From Nocardia carnea NBRC 14403 (GTDB lineage: Bacteria; Actinomycetota; Actinomycetes; Mycobacteriales; Mycobacteriaceae), in contig NZ_BAFV01000004.1 in the NCBI RefSeq assembly GCF_000308515.1, positions 1 through 44,843 of the forward strand: a stretch of 44,843 nucleotides of DNA. The letters are read 5' to 3'. The notes beneath the pieces were generated by a model. The model had not been told where the DNA came from, searched no databases, and saw only the letters and a program-made list of their open reading frames with translations. Of the stretch, positions 7,033 through 18,172 are shown piece after piece (position 1 is the first letter of the stretch; each line of letters begins with the position of its first letter). The translations under genes were made by a program, and so were the position numbers.

Positions 7033-9396
7033 TCAAGCAAGGCCGGCCGGGCGGCTCGGCCCGTCCGGCTCGGCCAGAATGGCCGTCAACAACCTGACGG
7101 CTCCGGCCTTGTCGAGAGGGTCGTTCCCGTTCCCGCATTTGGGTGATTGCACACACGACGGGCAGCCGGTGCGGCAGGAGCACGACTCCACGGCGGCCAG
7201 CGTGGCATCCAGCCACTGCCGCAGCAGGGCGTAACCGCGTTCGGCGAAACCGGCGCCACCGGCCTGTCCGTCGTAGACGAACACCGTGGGCAGACCGGTA
7301 TCGGGATGCTCGGCGGTGGACACACCGCCGATATCCCACCGGTCACACGTCGCGACCAGCGGCAACAGTCCGATCGCGGCATGCTCGGCGGCGTGTAGTG
7401 CGCCGGGTATATCGGCGGCCGCGATCCCGGCGCGGGTCAGCAGGTCCGGGGTCAGCGTGTAGAGCACCGCGGTAGTGGGCAACTGCTGCGGTGGCAGGTC
7501 GAGCTCGACCATATCGAGTACCTCGCCGGTGACCGCGGTACGCAGGTAGCCGATGACCTGGCTGTGTACCGTGACCGTCGCCAAAGCAGCTGTGACCTGC
7601 CCGTACATGCGGCTTTCCCGGATCGAATCAATGGTGAGGGAGGTGATCTGCCGGGCGCTGGTCGTCCAGCCCGGTGTCTCTTCGCGTACGAATGCGACGC
7701 CCCCCTCGAGGTCGAGTTCGTTGACCACGTAGGTCTCGCCTTGGTGCAGGTGTACCGCTCCCTGGTGGAGGGTGGCCGGCGCGCGGGCCGCGTCCGCCGT
7801 GCCGAGGAACCGCCCGGTGTCGCCGACCACGATGGCCACGGGGGCGCCGATACCCCCGCGGACATCGACCGAATCGTGGGGTGGTTCGGAAGCGGTATAG
7901 AACCAGCGGTGGCCGCCGTTCGCCCGTCGCCGGCGAATCAGCCCTCTACCTGCTAGTTCAGCCACTATATGATGGTCGGCGAGGCGATGGAGCTCGGCAT
8001 CGTCGAGAGGTAGTTCCATGGCCGCGCACAGCAGTTGCGGACCGAGCACATAGGGGTTGTGGGGGTCGATGATCGTGGCCTCCACCGGGCGGTCCAGCAG
8101 GGCTTCCGGATGGTGGACGAGGTAGGTGTCCAGCGGATCGTCGCGAGCAACCAGTACTGCCAGGGCCCCTTGGGTCCGCCGCCCGGCCCGCCCGATCTGC
8201 TGGCGGAACGAAGCCACGGTGCCCGGGAAACCGGCGAGTACCACTGCGTCCAGGCCTGCGATATCCACGCCGAGTTCCAGGGCATTGGTGGTGGCCGCGG
8301 CGAGTAGTGATCCGTCGGTGAGTCCCGCTTCGAGTGCCCGGCGGTCCTCGGGCAGGTAGCCGCCACGGTAGGCGGCGATACGGTCGGCCAGCTCAGGGGC
8401 GGTTTCTGTCAGTCGCTGCCGGGTGTGCAGGGCGATCAGTTCCGCGGCCCGCCGCGATCGCGCGAAGGTCAGCGTGCGGGCTCCTTCCAGTACCAGGTCG
8501 GCGGTGATCCGGGCTGCCTCGGTGGTGGCGCCCAGTCGTACGGGGGCGCCGTTCTCGCCCTGTATCGAGGTGAGTAGCGGAGGCTCCCAGAACGCGACGG
8601 TGCGCGGCCCCCGTGGCGACCCGTCCTCGGTCACTGCGACACAGTCCGAGCCGATCAACCGCGATGCGGCGGCGGCGGGATCGGCGGCGGTCGCGGAGCA
8701 CAGGACGAACACCGGGTCGGCGCCGTAGTGGACGGCCAATCGGCGCAGGCGTCGCAGTACCAGCGCTACATGTGAGCCGAAGATCCCCCGGTAGGCGTGG
8801 CATTCGTCGACAACTACATAGCGCAGCCGGCGCAACAGCCGCGCCCAGCGCTGATGGGAGCGCAGCAGTCCGAGGTGCAGCATGTCTGGGTTGGTGAACA
8901 CCCACCGCGCCTCCGCCCGGACCAGCCGGCGGATTTCCGTCGGTGTATCGCCGTCGTAAGCGGCCACCGGGATCCGGTGGAGCGGTTTGTGCCGGGTGAG
9001 CTCGCCGACCATTCGCAGCTGGTCCGCGCCGAGCGCTTTGGTCGGCGCGATGTACAGCGCCGTGGCACGCGGGTCGTCGTGTAGGGCGGTGAGCACCGGG
9101 AGGTGGTAGCCCAGTGATTTACCGGAGGCGGTTCCGGTGGATACGACCACGTTCTGCCCGCCGTGGGCGAGTTCGGCGGTGGCGGCCTGATGACTCCACG
9201 GCGCCGCTATACCTACCTCGCGCAGCGCCTCGGTCACCGCAGGCGCCGCCCAGATCGGCCATTCGGTGGTCCGGGCCGCGCGGCCGGGAACCTCCGCGAT
9301 ATGAGTCAGCCGCGAATCGGTATCCTCTGCTCCACGCAGGACACGATTCAGCAACGATCGCCCGTAGCTTTCTTCGGATCGGACCTCGCGAGTCAT
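7033..9396 (-). CDS. DEAD/DEAH helicase with C-terminal MZB (DUF1998) zinc domain, MrfA/Rv3649 type
   Basis: A 787-aa superfamily 2 helicase. Walker A GTASGKS is at 88-94, the DEAH-box variant is DECH (in VVVDECHAYRG), and motif VI is QQIGRAGRR. The C-terminus has four cysteines in CSCRTGCPSCVQSPKCGN, the zinc site of the MrfA (YprA) family. MrfA in Bacillus subtilis acts in repair of mitomycin C damage, which suggests a 3'-5' helicase role in excision repair here. The ATG at 9396 fits the family N-terminus and has GAGGG upstream; starts at 9474 or 9435 would add an unconserved leader. It stands alone, between two divergent or convergent neighbours. Confidence 0.93.
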   Translation of the reverse strand: MTREVRSEESYGRSLLNRVLRGAEDTDSRLTHIAEVPGRAARTTEWPIWAAPAVTEALREVGIAAPWSHQAATAELAHGGQNVVVSTGTASGKSLGYHLPVLTALHDDPRATALYIAPTKALGADQLRMVGELTRHKPLHRIPVAAYDGDTPTEIRRLVRAEARWVFTNPDMLHLGLLRSHQRWARLLRRLRYVVVDECHAYRGIFGSHVALVLRRLRRLAVHYGADPVFVLCSATAADPAAAASRLIGSDCVAVTEDGSPRGPRTVAFWEPPLLTSIQGENGAPVRLGATTEAARITADLVLEGARTLTFARSRRAAELIALHTRQRLTETAPELADRIAAYRGGYLPEDRRALEAGLTDGSLLAAATTNALELGVDIAGLDAVVLAGFPGTVASFRQQIGRAGRRTQGALAVLVARDDPLDTYLVHHPEALLDRPVEATIIDPHNPYVLGPQLLCAAMELPLDDAELHRLADHHIVAELAGRGLIRRRRANGGHRWFYTASEPPHDSVDVRGGIGAPVAIVVGDTGRFLGTADAARAPATLHQGAVHLHQGETYVVNELDLEGGVAFVREETPGWTTSARQITSLTIDSIRESRMYGQVTAALATVTVHSQVIGYLRTAVTGEVLDMVELDLPPQQLPTTAVLYTLTPDLLTRAGIAAADIPGALHAAEHAAIGLLPLVATCDRWDIGGVSTAEHPDTGLPTVFVYDGQAGGAGFAERGYALLRQWLDATLAAVESCSCRTGCPSCVQSPKCGNGNDPLDKAGAVRLLTAILAEPDGPSRPAGLA

Positions 9397-9554
9397 GCCG
9401 CCACACCCTCTGCGCGTCCGAATGATGTGAAACATCGGCGTCCGCGGCCCGGTGCCTGCGGATTCGATACCCAATAGCGATCTGGGTCACAGCCGGGTAC
9501 GCGGTCCGCTCGCTGGTTATCGGTAGGCAAACATACCGGAGGTTCAGATTCCGC

Positions 9555-9826
9555 CGGGCTATCCCTTATAGCCGCATTCGCGAGATCAATTTTTTTGCAA
9601 ATTGTCGGTAACTCCGCTGTTGAATTTCCCAAAGACATGGTTCACTGGGTCTCGGTCGCAAGCTTCTGTGTTCGAGGGAACGGATGCAAAGTCCAAACCT
9701 TGGCAGGATCGATGTTGCGAACCGCTTACGAAGGCCCTGCGGGAGTCCAGAGTACAGGGGTTCGGAACAGGCCCGGTGGATGAAACAGTTGTCCGCCGTT
9801 CCGAGTAAGAAAAGAGAAGGAACAGA
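9555..9826 (+). promoter_or_regulatory. Probable long 5' leader and promoter region of cspA
   Basis: The 430 bp between the helicase start and cspA has no convincing gene. It includes a T-tract (TTTTTTT near 9589-9596), a small inverted repeat GGCTA/TAGCC (9557-9573), and TCGGAAC pairing with GTTCCGA just before the ribosome site (GAGAAGGA near 9812). Long structured leaders are common for cold-shock genes. I could not fix a -10/-35 pair. Confidence 0.4.
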
Positions 9827-10033
9827 ATGGCACAGGGAACTGTGAAGTGGTTCAACGCGGAGAAGGGCTTCGGCTTCATCGCGCCCGAAGACGGCTCTGC
9901 GGACGTCTTCGTCCACTACTCCGAAATCCAGGGTTCGGGGTTCCGTACCCTCGAGGAAAACCAGAAGGTCGAGTTCGAGGTTGGTCAGGGCACCAAAGGC
10001 CCCCAGGCCACCGGAGTTCGTGCGCTCAGCTGA
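9827..10033 (+). CDS. cspA: Cold-shock protein, CspA family
   Basis: A 68-aa single cold-shock domain protein, an RNA chaperone. Both RNP motifs are present: KGFGFI (RNP1, residues 13-18) and VFVHY (RNP2, 27-31). The length and sequence are those of mycobacterial CspA. GAGAAGGA lies upstream of the ATG and a strong terminator lies 16 nt after the stop, so it is a monocistronic gene. In M. tuberculosis the same gene sits in the same place before topA. Confidence 0.97.
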   Translation: MAQGTVKWFNAEKGFGFIAPEDGSADVFVHYSEIQGSGFRTLEENQKVEFEVGQGTKGPQATGVRALS

Positions 10034-10048
10034 GCGAGTACACCTCCC

Positions 10049-10089
10049 AGTTCGTCCCTCGATCCCGTAACGGGAGCGAGGGACGAACT
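10049..10089 (+). terminator. Terminator of cspA
   Basis: Thirteen-bp perfect arms AGTTCGTCCCTCG (10049-10061) and CGAGGGACGAACT (10077-10089) enclose a second 5-bp stem, TCCCG/CGGGA. Only a short AT stretch follows, so it may act by structure alone. Confidence 0.8.
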
Positions 10090-10460
10090 ATATGTGCAGT
10101 ATGTGTACTTCCGCGGTCGTGAGCCCCGCGCGTCCCGCCGCGCCCAATCGGGTCGTGCGCTCGCCGCGCCTCCGGCCTTCGGCTCCGGCCGCGCGGAATC
10201 CGGGTATCCCGGCATGGGCCCGGTATTTTCCGGGCACCCGCGATCGGACTCCGGCGGATGGTGTCGCGTCACACTTTCTGCGGGGCGCCGGCCCTGCTCG
10301 TCCGAATTGCGCCACGCGCGGACGGATGGCCGATTACCGTCTTCGTACACCGCTCACCTCGACAAGGCACGACTTCGTGACCTACCGTGCGTGCTGTGGT
10401 GGCCCCGCGCCCTGCATACTGAACGGCATCGACGCGCCATCGCCCGATGGTCGCAACCGC

Positions 10461-10488
10461 TCGACCACGCGCAGCGTCAAGGTATAAA
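10461..10488 (+). promoter_or_regulatory. Candidate topA promoter
   Basis: TCGACC (10461-10466), a 16-nt spacer and TATAAA (10483-10488) predict a start near 10495 and a leader of about 90 nt. The rest of the 10090-10586 gap shows no credible gene; the Rv3647c homologue found here in M. tuberculosis is absent. Confidence 0.4.
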
Positions 10489-10586
10489 CGTGTCTGGTGG
10501 TGATGTTCGTCGTCACCATCTGTTCATCCAGCCGCGTCCTGCGCCCCAGCAGCGTCCAGCGGGTCGAGAAGGAAAGGGATTCGCCG

Positions 10587-13508
<2,922 letters not shown>

Positions 13509-13563
13509 ACCTGTCGTACCCGAGCCGTAGCCTGACGCGCGATACCGATCAGAAGGAGCGTTG

Positions 13564-14070
13564 ATGGCCGGCCGCCAGGAGCATGACGACCTCGTCCAGT
13601 TGCTGGATGAACAGCGCGAGATGTTCCGCATCACCGTGCGGGGTATCAGCGAAGAGCAGGCAAGGCAGCGCACCACCGCGAGCGAACTCACCCTCGGCGG
13701 GTTGCTGCACCATTTGGTCAGTTGTGAACGGCTGTGGACAAAAGTTCTCGTGGACCGCGACGAGAACGCGGAACAGAAATTGGAAGACTTCGAAGGCCAA
13801 TACAGCATCGGCGCTTCGGAAACCGTGGCCGGTTTGCTCGCGGAGTGGGAGATCGTCGCGGCGAACACCGCGGAACTCGTTCGCTCGGTGGCCGACCTCG
13901 ACGCCTCCATCCCCACCCCCACCAACCCGTGGGTACCGGGCCGGGTCTGGTGGTCGGCGCGTTTCCTGATCCTGCACATCCTGCGTGAGATTGCCCACCA
14001 CAGTGGACACGCCGATATCATCCGCGAACAGTTGGACGGTGCGAACACCACCGCCCAGCGTGCTGGATAG
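13564..14070 (+). CDS. DinB-fold (DUF664-type) protein
   Basis: A 168-aa four-helix DinB/MST-like protein. Family hallmarks are the N-terminal helix (LVQLLDEQREMFR), GLLHHLVSCERLW with the first metal-site His, and the C-terminal HILREIAHHSGHADIIREQLDG with a His cluster. Members are often thiol transferases or metal-dependent hydrolases; the substrate is not predictable. AGAAGGAG precedes the start; TTG at 13561 is an alternative one codon earlier. It lies 55 nt after topA and could be co-transcribed. Confidence 0.88.
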   Translation: MAGRQEHDDLVQLLDEQREMFRITVRGISEEQARQRTTASELTLGGLLHHLVSCERLWTKVLVDRDENAEQKLEDFEGQYSIGASETVAGLLAEWEIVAANTAELVRSVADLDASIPTPTNPWVPGRVWWSARFLILHILREIAHHSGHADIIREQLDGANTTAQRAG

Positions 14071-14291
14071 GCGTACCCCGCCTGTGCTCCGGCCGAGCGT
14101 GTCGCGACCGGCAGCTGCGTGGAGGAAACCTCGGCGTACGTCCGCTCCCGACCAAGTGCCCGGTGATATGTCGACCAGAGTGCGGTCCGGATGGATCGCA
14201 GTGCCCGTACCGAGCGGTGCACGCCTTGTGCGCGACCGGACGAGCGTCGACCGTACGCGGCCATCGGATAACCGGGGCCCGGCGGGTCCAT

Positions 14292-14297
14292 TAGGGT
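14292..14297 (+). promoter_or_regulatory. -10 element of holB, leaderless type
   Basis: TAGGGT lies 7 nt before the GTG at 14305, which puts the transcription start on the start codon. The rest of 14071-14291 holds no gene I can see. Confidence 0.5.
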
Positions 14298-14304
14298 GTC
14301 GGAC

Positions 14305-15495
14305 GTGACGGACGTCTTCGATCGGCTGGTCGGGCAGGAGACGGTAGCGGCCGAACTGACCGCCGCCGCGGTGGCGGGCCGCTCCGGCACCGCGGACTCG
14401 GCGATGACACATTCGTGGCTGTTCACGGGCCCGCCGGGTTCCGGACGGTCCGTTGCCGCATTGTGCTTCGCCGCGGCCCTGCAATGCACCGACCCCGACC
14501 GGCCCGGTTGCGGCCACTGCCATGCCTGCACCACCACGATGGCCGGAACTCACGGTGACGTCCGCCGGGTGATCCCGGAGGGGTTGAGTATCTCCACAAG
14601 AGAGATGCGTGGAATCGTGCAGATCGCTGCCCGCCGCCCCAGCACCGGTCGCTGGCAGGTCGTGGTGATCGAAGACGCCGACCGGCTCACCGAAGCCGCG
14701 GGCAACGTCCTGCTCAAGGTGGTCGAGGAACCGCCCGAACGGACGGTGTTCCTGCTGTGCGCCCCCTCGGTGGACCCCGAGGACATCTCGGTGACGCTGC
14801 GGTCCCGCTGCCGCCATGTCCATCTCGTCACCCCGTCGGCGCCCGCCATCGCCCAGGTATTGCGCGACCACGACGGCCTGGACGCGGAAACCGCCGAATG
14901 GGCGGCCGCCGTGAGTGGTGGCCATGTGGGCCGCGCCCGCCGCCTCGCCACCGACGACGAGGCCCGCGACCGCCGCCGCCGCGCGCTCGACCTGGTTGCC
15001 GCGGTCTTCCGCGGTAACGCCTACCTCGCGGCGGATGAGCTGGTGAAAGCCGCCGACGACGAAGCCAAAGAGCTCAGCGCCGAACGCGACGACCGCGAAC
15101 GCGACGAACTCGCCACCGCCCTGGGGGCCGGCGGCACCGGCAAAGGCGCGGCCGGCGCCACCCGCGGTTCCGCGGGCGTCCTGAAAGACCTGGAGAAGCG
15201 CCAGAAATCCCGCGCCACCCGAACTGGCCGCGACGCCCTGGACCGCGCCCTCCTCGATATTGCCGGCCTCTACCGTGACGCCCTGGCCGTGAGCTTCGGC
15301 GACCCCATCGGCCTCACCATGACCCACCCCGATATGGCCGACCGCGCCCGCAGCCTCGCCGGCCGCATCCGCCCCGAGGGCCTGCTCGGTTCGATAGACG
15401 CCGTCCTCGCCTGCCGCGAAGCCCTCGATCGCAACGTCAAACCCCGTTTCGCCCTCGCCGCAATGGCCGCCACCCTCCTCGCTCGAGCATCCTGA
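14305..15495 (+). CDS. holB: DNA polymerase III delta' subunit
   Basis: A 396-aa clamp-loader AAA+ subunit. FDRLVGQETV opens the protein, the P-loop is FTGPPGSGRS with Arg for Lys as usual in delta', and a zinc module with four Cys follows (CTDPDRPGCGHCHAC). ATP binding is probably lost and the role structural. The C-terminal part includes an Arg/Lys/Asp-rich insertion near residues 235-300. The GTG at 14305 is preferred to the GTG at 14296 because it gives the family N-terminus and lies 7 nt after TAGGGT. It matches Rv3644c in order. Confidence 0.93.
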   Translation: MTDVFDRLVGQETVAAELTAAAVAGRSGTADSAMTHSWLFTGPPGSGRSVAALCFAAALQCTDPDRPGCGHCHACTTTMAGTHGDVRRVIPEGLSISTREMRGIVQIAARRPSTGRWQVVVIEDADRLTEAAGNVLLKVVEEPPERTVFLLCAPSVDPEDISVTLRSRCRHVHLVTPSAPAIAQVLRDHDGLDAETAEWAAAVSGGHVGRARRLATDDEARDRRRRALDLVAAVFRGNAYLAADELVKAADDEAKELSAERDDRERDELATALGAGGTGKGAAGATRGSAGVLKDLEKRQKSRATRTGRDALDRALLDIAGLYRDALAVSFGDPIGLTMTHPDMADRARSLAGRIRPEGLLGSIDAVLACREALDRNVKPRFALAAMAATLLARAS

Positions 15496-15504
15496 CCACC
15501 CGTT

Positions 15505-15534
15505 TTCGCGTTCCCCCACCGGAGACGATAGACT
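15505..15534 (+). promoter_or_regulatory. Candidate tRNA-Thr promoter
   Basis: A weak TTCGCG (15505-15510), an 18-nt spacer and TAGACT (15529-15534) predict a start near 15541, 12 nt before the mature tRNA. Confidence 0.4.
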
Positions 15535-15552
15535 CGCGACGCCGAAAGGCAC

Positions 15553-15628
15553 GCCGCCTTAGCTCAGTCGGTAGAGCGCTTCACTCGTAATGAAAAGGTC
15601 AGGAGTTCGATTCTCCTAGGCGGCTCCA
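15553..15628 (+). tRNA. tRNA-Thr (anticodon CGT)
   Basis: All arms of the cloverleaf pair: acceptor GCCGCCT/AGGCGGC, D stem GCTC/GAGC, anticodon stem CTTCA/TGAAA (one terminal mismatch) around loop CTCGTAA, and T stem AGGAG/CTCCT with TTCGATT. The anticodon CGT (15586-15588) reads ACG. CCA is encoded at 15626-15628. Confidence 0.97.
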
Positions 15629-15631
15629 CTC

Positions 15632-15659
15632 GGAAACCGGCTATAACCAGCTGGTTTCC
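15632..15659 (+). terminator. Terminator after tRNA-Thr
   Basis: GGAAACCGGCT (15632-15642) pairs with AGCTGGTTTCC (15649-15659) over 11 bp including one G-U, with loop ATAACC. It starts 4 nt after the CCA end. I see no gene in the remaining sequence up to 15874. Confidence 0.7.
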
Positions 15660-15874
15660 ACCTACCTCGACGCTTCCTGCGGGTGTCGCAGTCGGCCGCC
15701 TTGTCACGGTTCGTCGCAACGCCTTTCCAAGCTCCCACGCGGCTGCCAGCGCATCATCATCCTGCGACGAATCGGCGAGCACTCTGCCCGGTCGACAGGC
15801 TGTCGCCCGGTATCCCGACTGAACGGACGGCCGCCCTCGCCGAGTCGCCGAGCAAGGTGACAGGATGACAATCC

Positions 15875-16087
15875 GTGGGCACACTCAGTATCTGGCACTT
15901 CGTCATCCTTCTCGTGATGGTGGCTGTGCCGGTGATAGTGATCGTGGCGGTTATGAAATCGAGTCGGCCTCGCCGGCAGCAGCCGCCTATCGCGCCCCAA
16001 CCCGGCTGGTACCCGGACAGCTGGAATCCTGCGCAACTGCGCTGGTTCGATGGACGTCAATGGACTGACCAGGTACAGCAACGCTGA
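15875..16087 (+). CDS. Small DUF2510 membrane protein
   Basis: A 70-aa protein with one N-terminal transmembrane helix (WHFVILLVMVAVPVIVIVAVM) followed by a cytoplasmic DUF2510 motif: PGWYPD, then LRWFDGRQWTDQ. DUF2510 is common in actinobacterial membrane proteins, but its role is not established. It starts with GTG, with AGGA upstream. It ends 31 nt before the antitoxin start, and the antitoxin promoter lies in that gap. Confidence 0.8.
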   Translation: MGTLSIWHFVILLVMVAVPVIVIVAVMKSSRPRRQQPPIAPQPGWYPDSWNPAQLRWFDGRQWTDQVQQR

Positions 16088-16112
16088 CCTATGTACACAT
16101 AACCTGTACACT
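16084..16112 (+). promoter_or_regulatory. yefM-yoeB promoter with paired TGTACA operators
   Basis: CTGACC (16084-16089), a 17-nt spacer and TACACT (16107-16112) form a promoter whose start falls on the antitoxin ATG. TGTACA occurs at 16092-16097 and 16105-16110, 13 bp apart. Tandem TGTACA cores are the known binding sites of E. coli YefM-YoeB, so autorepression is likely. Confidence 0.7.
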
Positions 16113-16118
16113 TCCTGG

Positions 16119-16400
16119 ATGAGGCAGATCTCCTACACCGAAGCCCGCGCCACCCTGGCGAAGGTGCTCGACACCGCGACCGATGACCTGGAAGAGGTCG
16201 TCGTCACTCGTGCCGGTCACGAGGCGGCCGTGGTTGTTTCTCTTCGTGAATACGAGTCGCTGAAGGAAACCGCCCATCTGCTCGGCACGCCTGCCAATGC
16301 CCGGCATCTGCAGCGCGGGCTGGAAGAGTTCGCGGCGGGCGGATTCGTTCCGGGCGAACGTCTGGACGTAGCGGACGACGACTCTGCGGGTGTGGCGTGA
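16119..16400 (+). CDS. yefM: Antitoxin, Phd/YefM family
   Basis: A 93-aa antitoxin. The N-terminal DNA-binding half has the family signature ISYTEARATLAKVLD and VVVTRAGHEAAVVVSLREYESL; the acidic C-terminal tail (LDVADDDS) would wrap the toxin. The start at 16119 lies 6 nt after TACACT, so the mRNA is probably leaderless; the ORF opening at 16050 runs into the preceding gene. The toxin start overlaps this stop by 4 nt (GTGA). Confidence 0.92.
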   Translation: MRQISYTEARATLAKVLDTATDDLEEVVVTRAGHEAAVVVSLREYESLKETAHLLGTPANARHLQRGLEEFAAGGFVPGERLDVADDDSAGVA

Positions 16401-16657
16401 AGCTGCAGTTTTCCAATGAGGCATGGAGCGACTACGTATGGACAGTCGCCAACGATCGTGCGGCAGCGCGCAAGATCAACCGCCTTTTCGATGACATCAT
16501 GGTCAATGGCCAAGCCGACGGAATCGGTAAGCCGGAGCCACTGTTGCACAGTCTCGCCGGATGGTGGTCACGGCGGATCACCCAGGAGCACCGGTTGGTA
16601 TATCGGGTCGAGGACGAGGTGATCCACATTCTCTCGTGTCGCCACCACTACGAATAG
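16397..16657 (+). CDS. yoeB: Toxin YoeB, ribosome-dependent mRNA endonuclease
   Basis: An 86-aa RelE-fold toxin that cuts mRNA in the ribosomal A site. The catalytic set of E. coli YoeB (Glu46, Arg65, His83, Tyr84) is conserved as Glu47, Arg66, His84 and Tyr85; the segments GKPEPL, SRRITQEHRLVY and CRHHY are nearly identical. The toxin therefore looks active. It starts at GTG, translationally coupled to yefM. Confidence 0.94.
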   Translation: MKLQFSNEAWSDYVWTVANDRAAARKINRLFDDIMVNGQADGIGKPEPLLHSLAGWWSRRITQEHRLVYRVEDEVIHILSCRHHYE

Positions 16658-16799
16658 ATCTCCGCCGCGCCGTAGTTCGGTGTCGCCCTATGCTGCTTCG
16701 GGGGTCTCGTCCCCAATTCGGGCGCTCAGCAAAGGAACAGTTCGGGGCTGATTCAGCGGGCGTTGCTTGTGCAGGCGACCTCGACGATCTTTACGCCGC

Positions 16800-17408
16800 T
16801 CAGGTCGGGGGAGCCGACGTTGGCGAGTGCCGCCGTCGCTGCGAGCCGCTGTAGGCGGCGCGCTCGACCTCGGCCAGGCGAGGTCGGCTGCTGACGATGG
16901 TTCCGGCTCGCAACCGCGGGGTCTGTTCGGTGGACGACACGGTGCGGAAGAAGGCGCGCACCGTGGGCGGTATCCACAACAACGCCAACCCGGCCGAGTG
17001 AGCCAGATGGCCGACCACGACAGCCCACAGGTACATGGAGCCGGCTGTCGCCGAGATCATCGCCGCGCAGATCACGAAGACGAGCACCACTGTCAGTGTC
17101 ACCCGCGCCCAGCGCCGGCCGAGCAGGACTTTCCAGCCGAGCCAGGCGAAGACGGCGACGTTCGTGAAATGCAGGACGTAGGTGTAGGTCAGAGAGGCGA
17201 TCCAGGCGAATTCCAGCTGATCCGGTGGCAGATCCGGATTCGCTCGAGTGACCGTCGTTTCGACGCCTGCACGGTCGAATGTCATGACGATCGGTAGGGC
17301 GATGAGCGCGATGATGCTCACCACCCCGCACCAGACCAGCCAGTGGAGCGGGGCAGGGGCTCGGCGCCAAGTGGCTACGATCCGGGATCGGGTCGGCAGG
17401 GAGGCCAT
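16800..17408 (-). CDS. Predicted integral membrane protein
   Basis: A 202-aa protein with four likely transmembrane helices: LVWCGVVSIIALIALPIVM, YVLHFTNVAVFAWLGW, VTLTVVLVFVICAAMI and LWAVVVGHLAHSAGLALLW. The C-terminal ~40 residues are basic and polar. I do not recognise the family. It lies 57 nt downstream of the TetR gene on the same strand, so it is probably co-transcribed with it and may be its target. Confidence 0.75.
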   Translation of the reverse strand: MASLPTRSRIVATWRRAPAPLHWLVWCGVVSIIALIALPIVMTFDRAGVETTVTRANPDLPPDQLEFAWIASLTYTYVLHFTNVAVFAWLGWKVLLGRRWARVTLTVVLVFVICAAMISATAGSMYLWAVVVGHLAHSAGLALLWIPPTVRAFFRTVSSTEQTPRLRAGTIVSSRPRLAEVERAAYSGSQRRRHSPTSAPPT

Positions 17409-17465
17409 TGATACTCCAGAGAGGGTGTGATGTCCGGCGCTTGTCGGCTCATGGGAAGCGTCCGG

Positions 17466-18053
17466 TCAGTGCGCGCGCAGGTGCTCGATATGGTCTCGCA
17501 GGATCTTTACCGCCGATTCCGGGGTGAGTAGTGGGGTCCGTGCTTGTAGCTGGAGTGCCAGGCCGTCGATGAGTACCGCGAGCCGCCGTACCTCCCATTC
17601 GAAATCGAGGTCGGCGCGCAGGTGTGAACGGATTCCGGGATGCTGCAGAGCGTGCCGGCAGACATCGTGAATTCCGGTCGCGGTGAGCTCCCGCATGCGC
17701 AACGAAGGCGGACTGGCTCCACCTTCGGCAAAGAGGGCGAGGTTGACATCCATTTCCAGCCGGCGCTCGTCGTCCAGCGGTAACAGTTCGCAGAGCCACG
17801 CCACGAGGTCGGGGCTCTGTTCGGTGTTGTGTTTTTCGGCGCGGGCGCTGAAACGCCGGTGTACCAGCTCCATCGAGAACGCCAGTAGATCGGACTTGGT
17901 CGGGAAGACGTGGCGGAGTGAGCCCGTTGACAACCCGGCCTCCGCGGCGACGGTGCGCAGTGATACCGCGGCGACGCCCTTCTGCTGGATCACTTTCCAG
18001 GTTGCGACGGCCAGCTCGGCTCGCCGCTGCTCATGGTCGATCAACATCGGCAC
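17466..18053 (-). CDS. TetR-family transcriptional regulator (BetI-like)
   Basis: A 195-aa regulator. The N-terminal helix-turn-helix is clear: GVAAVSLRTVAAEAGLSTGSLRHVFPTKSDLL (described here by its ends, residues ~25-56). The C-terminal ligand domain resembles BetI-type TetR_C domains. GTG 18053 lies 6 nt after TAGCAT on the minus strand; ATG 18047 two codons later is possible. The adjacent membrane protein is the likeliest partner. Confidence 0.87.
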   Translation of the reverse strand: MPMLIDHEQRRAELAVATWKVIQQKGVAAVSLRTVAAEAGLSTGSLRHVFPTKSDLLAFSMELVHRRFSARAEKHNTEQSPDLVAWLCELLPLDDERRLEMDVNLALFAEGGASPPSLRMRELTATGIHDVCRHALQHPGIRSHLRADLDFEWEVRRLAVLIDGLALQLQARTPLLTPESAVKILRDHIEHLRAH

Positions 18054-18172
18054 ACATTTATGCTAGCACGAATGAGTTAACAAAATCTTTGGTGACGGCG
18101 GTAGCCGATGATCCGGGTGGGTTTCCCGAGGCTGGACGTGCCTCCTAGGCGACGCCGACCAGATATGGGCGC

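Noticed and set aside
13549..15552. Minus-strand open frame of 667 codons
   Set aside because: Antisense to the DinB-like gene and holB; no motif, repetitive Gly/Ala.
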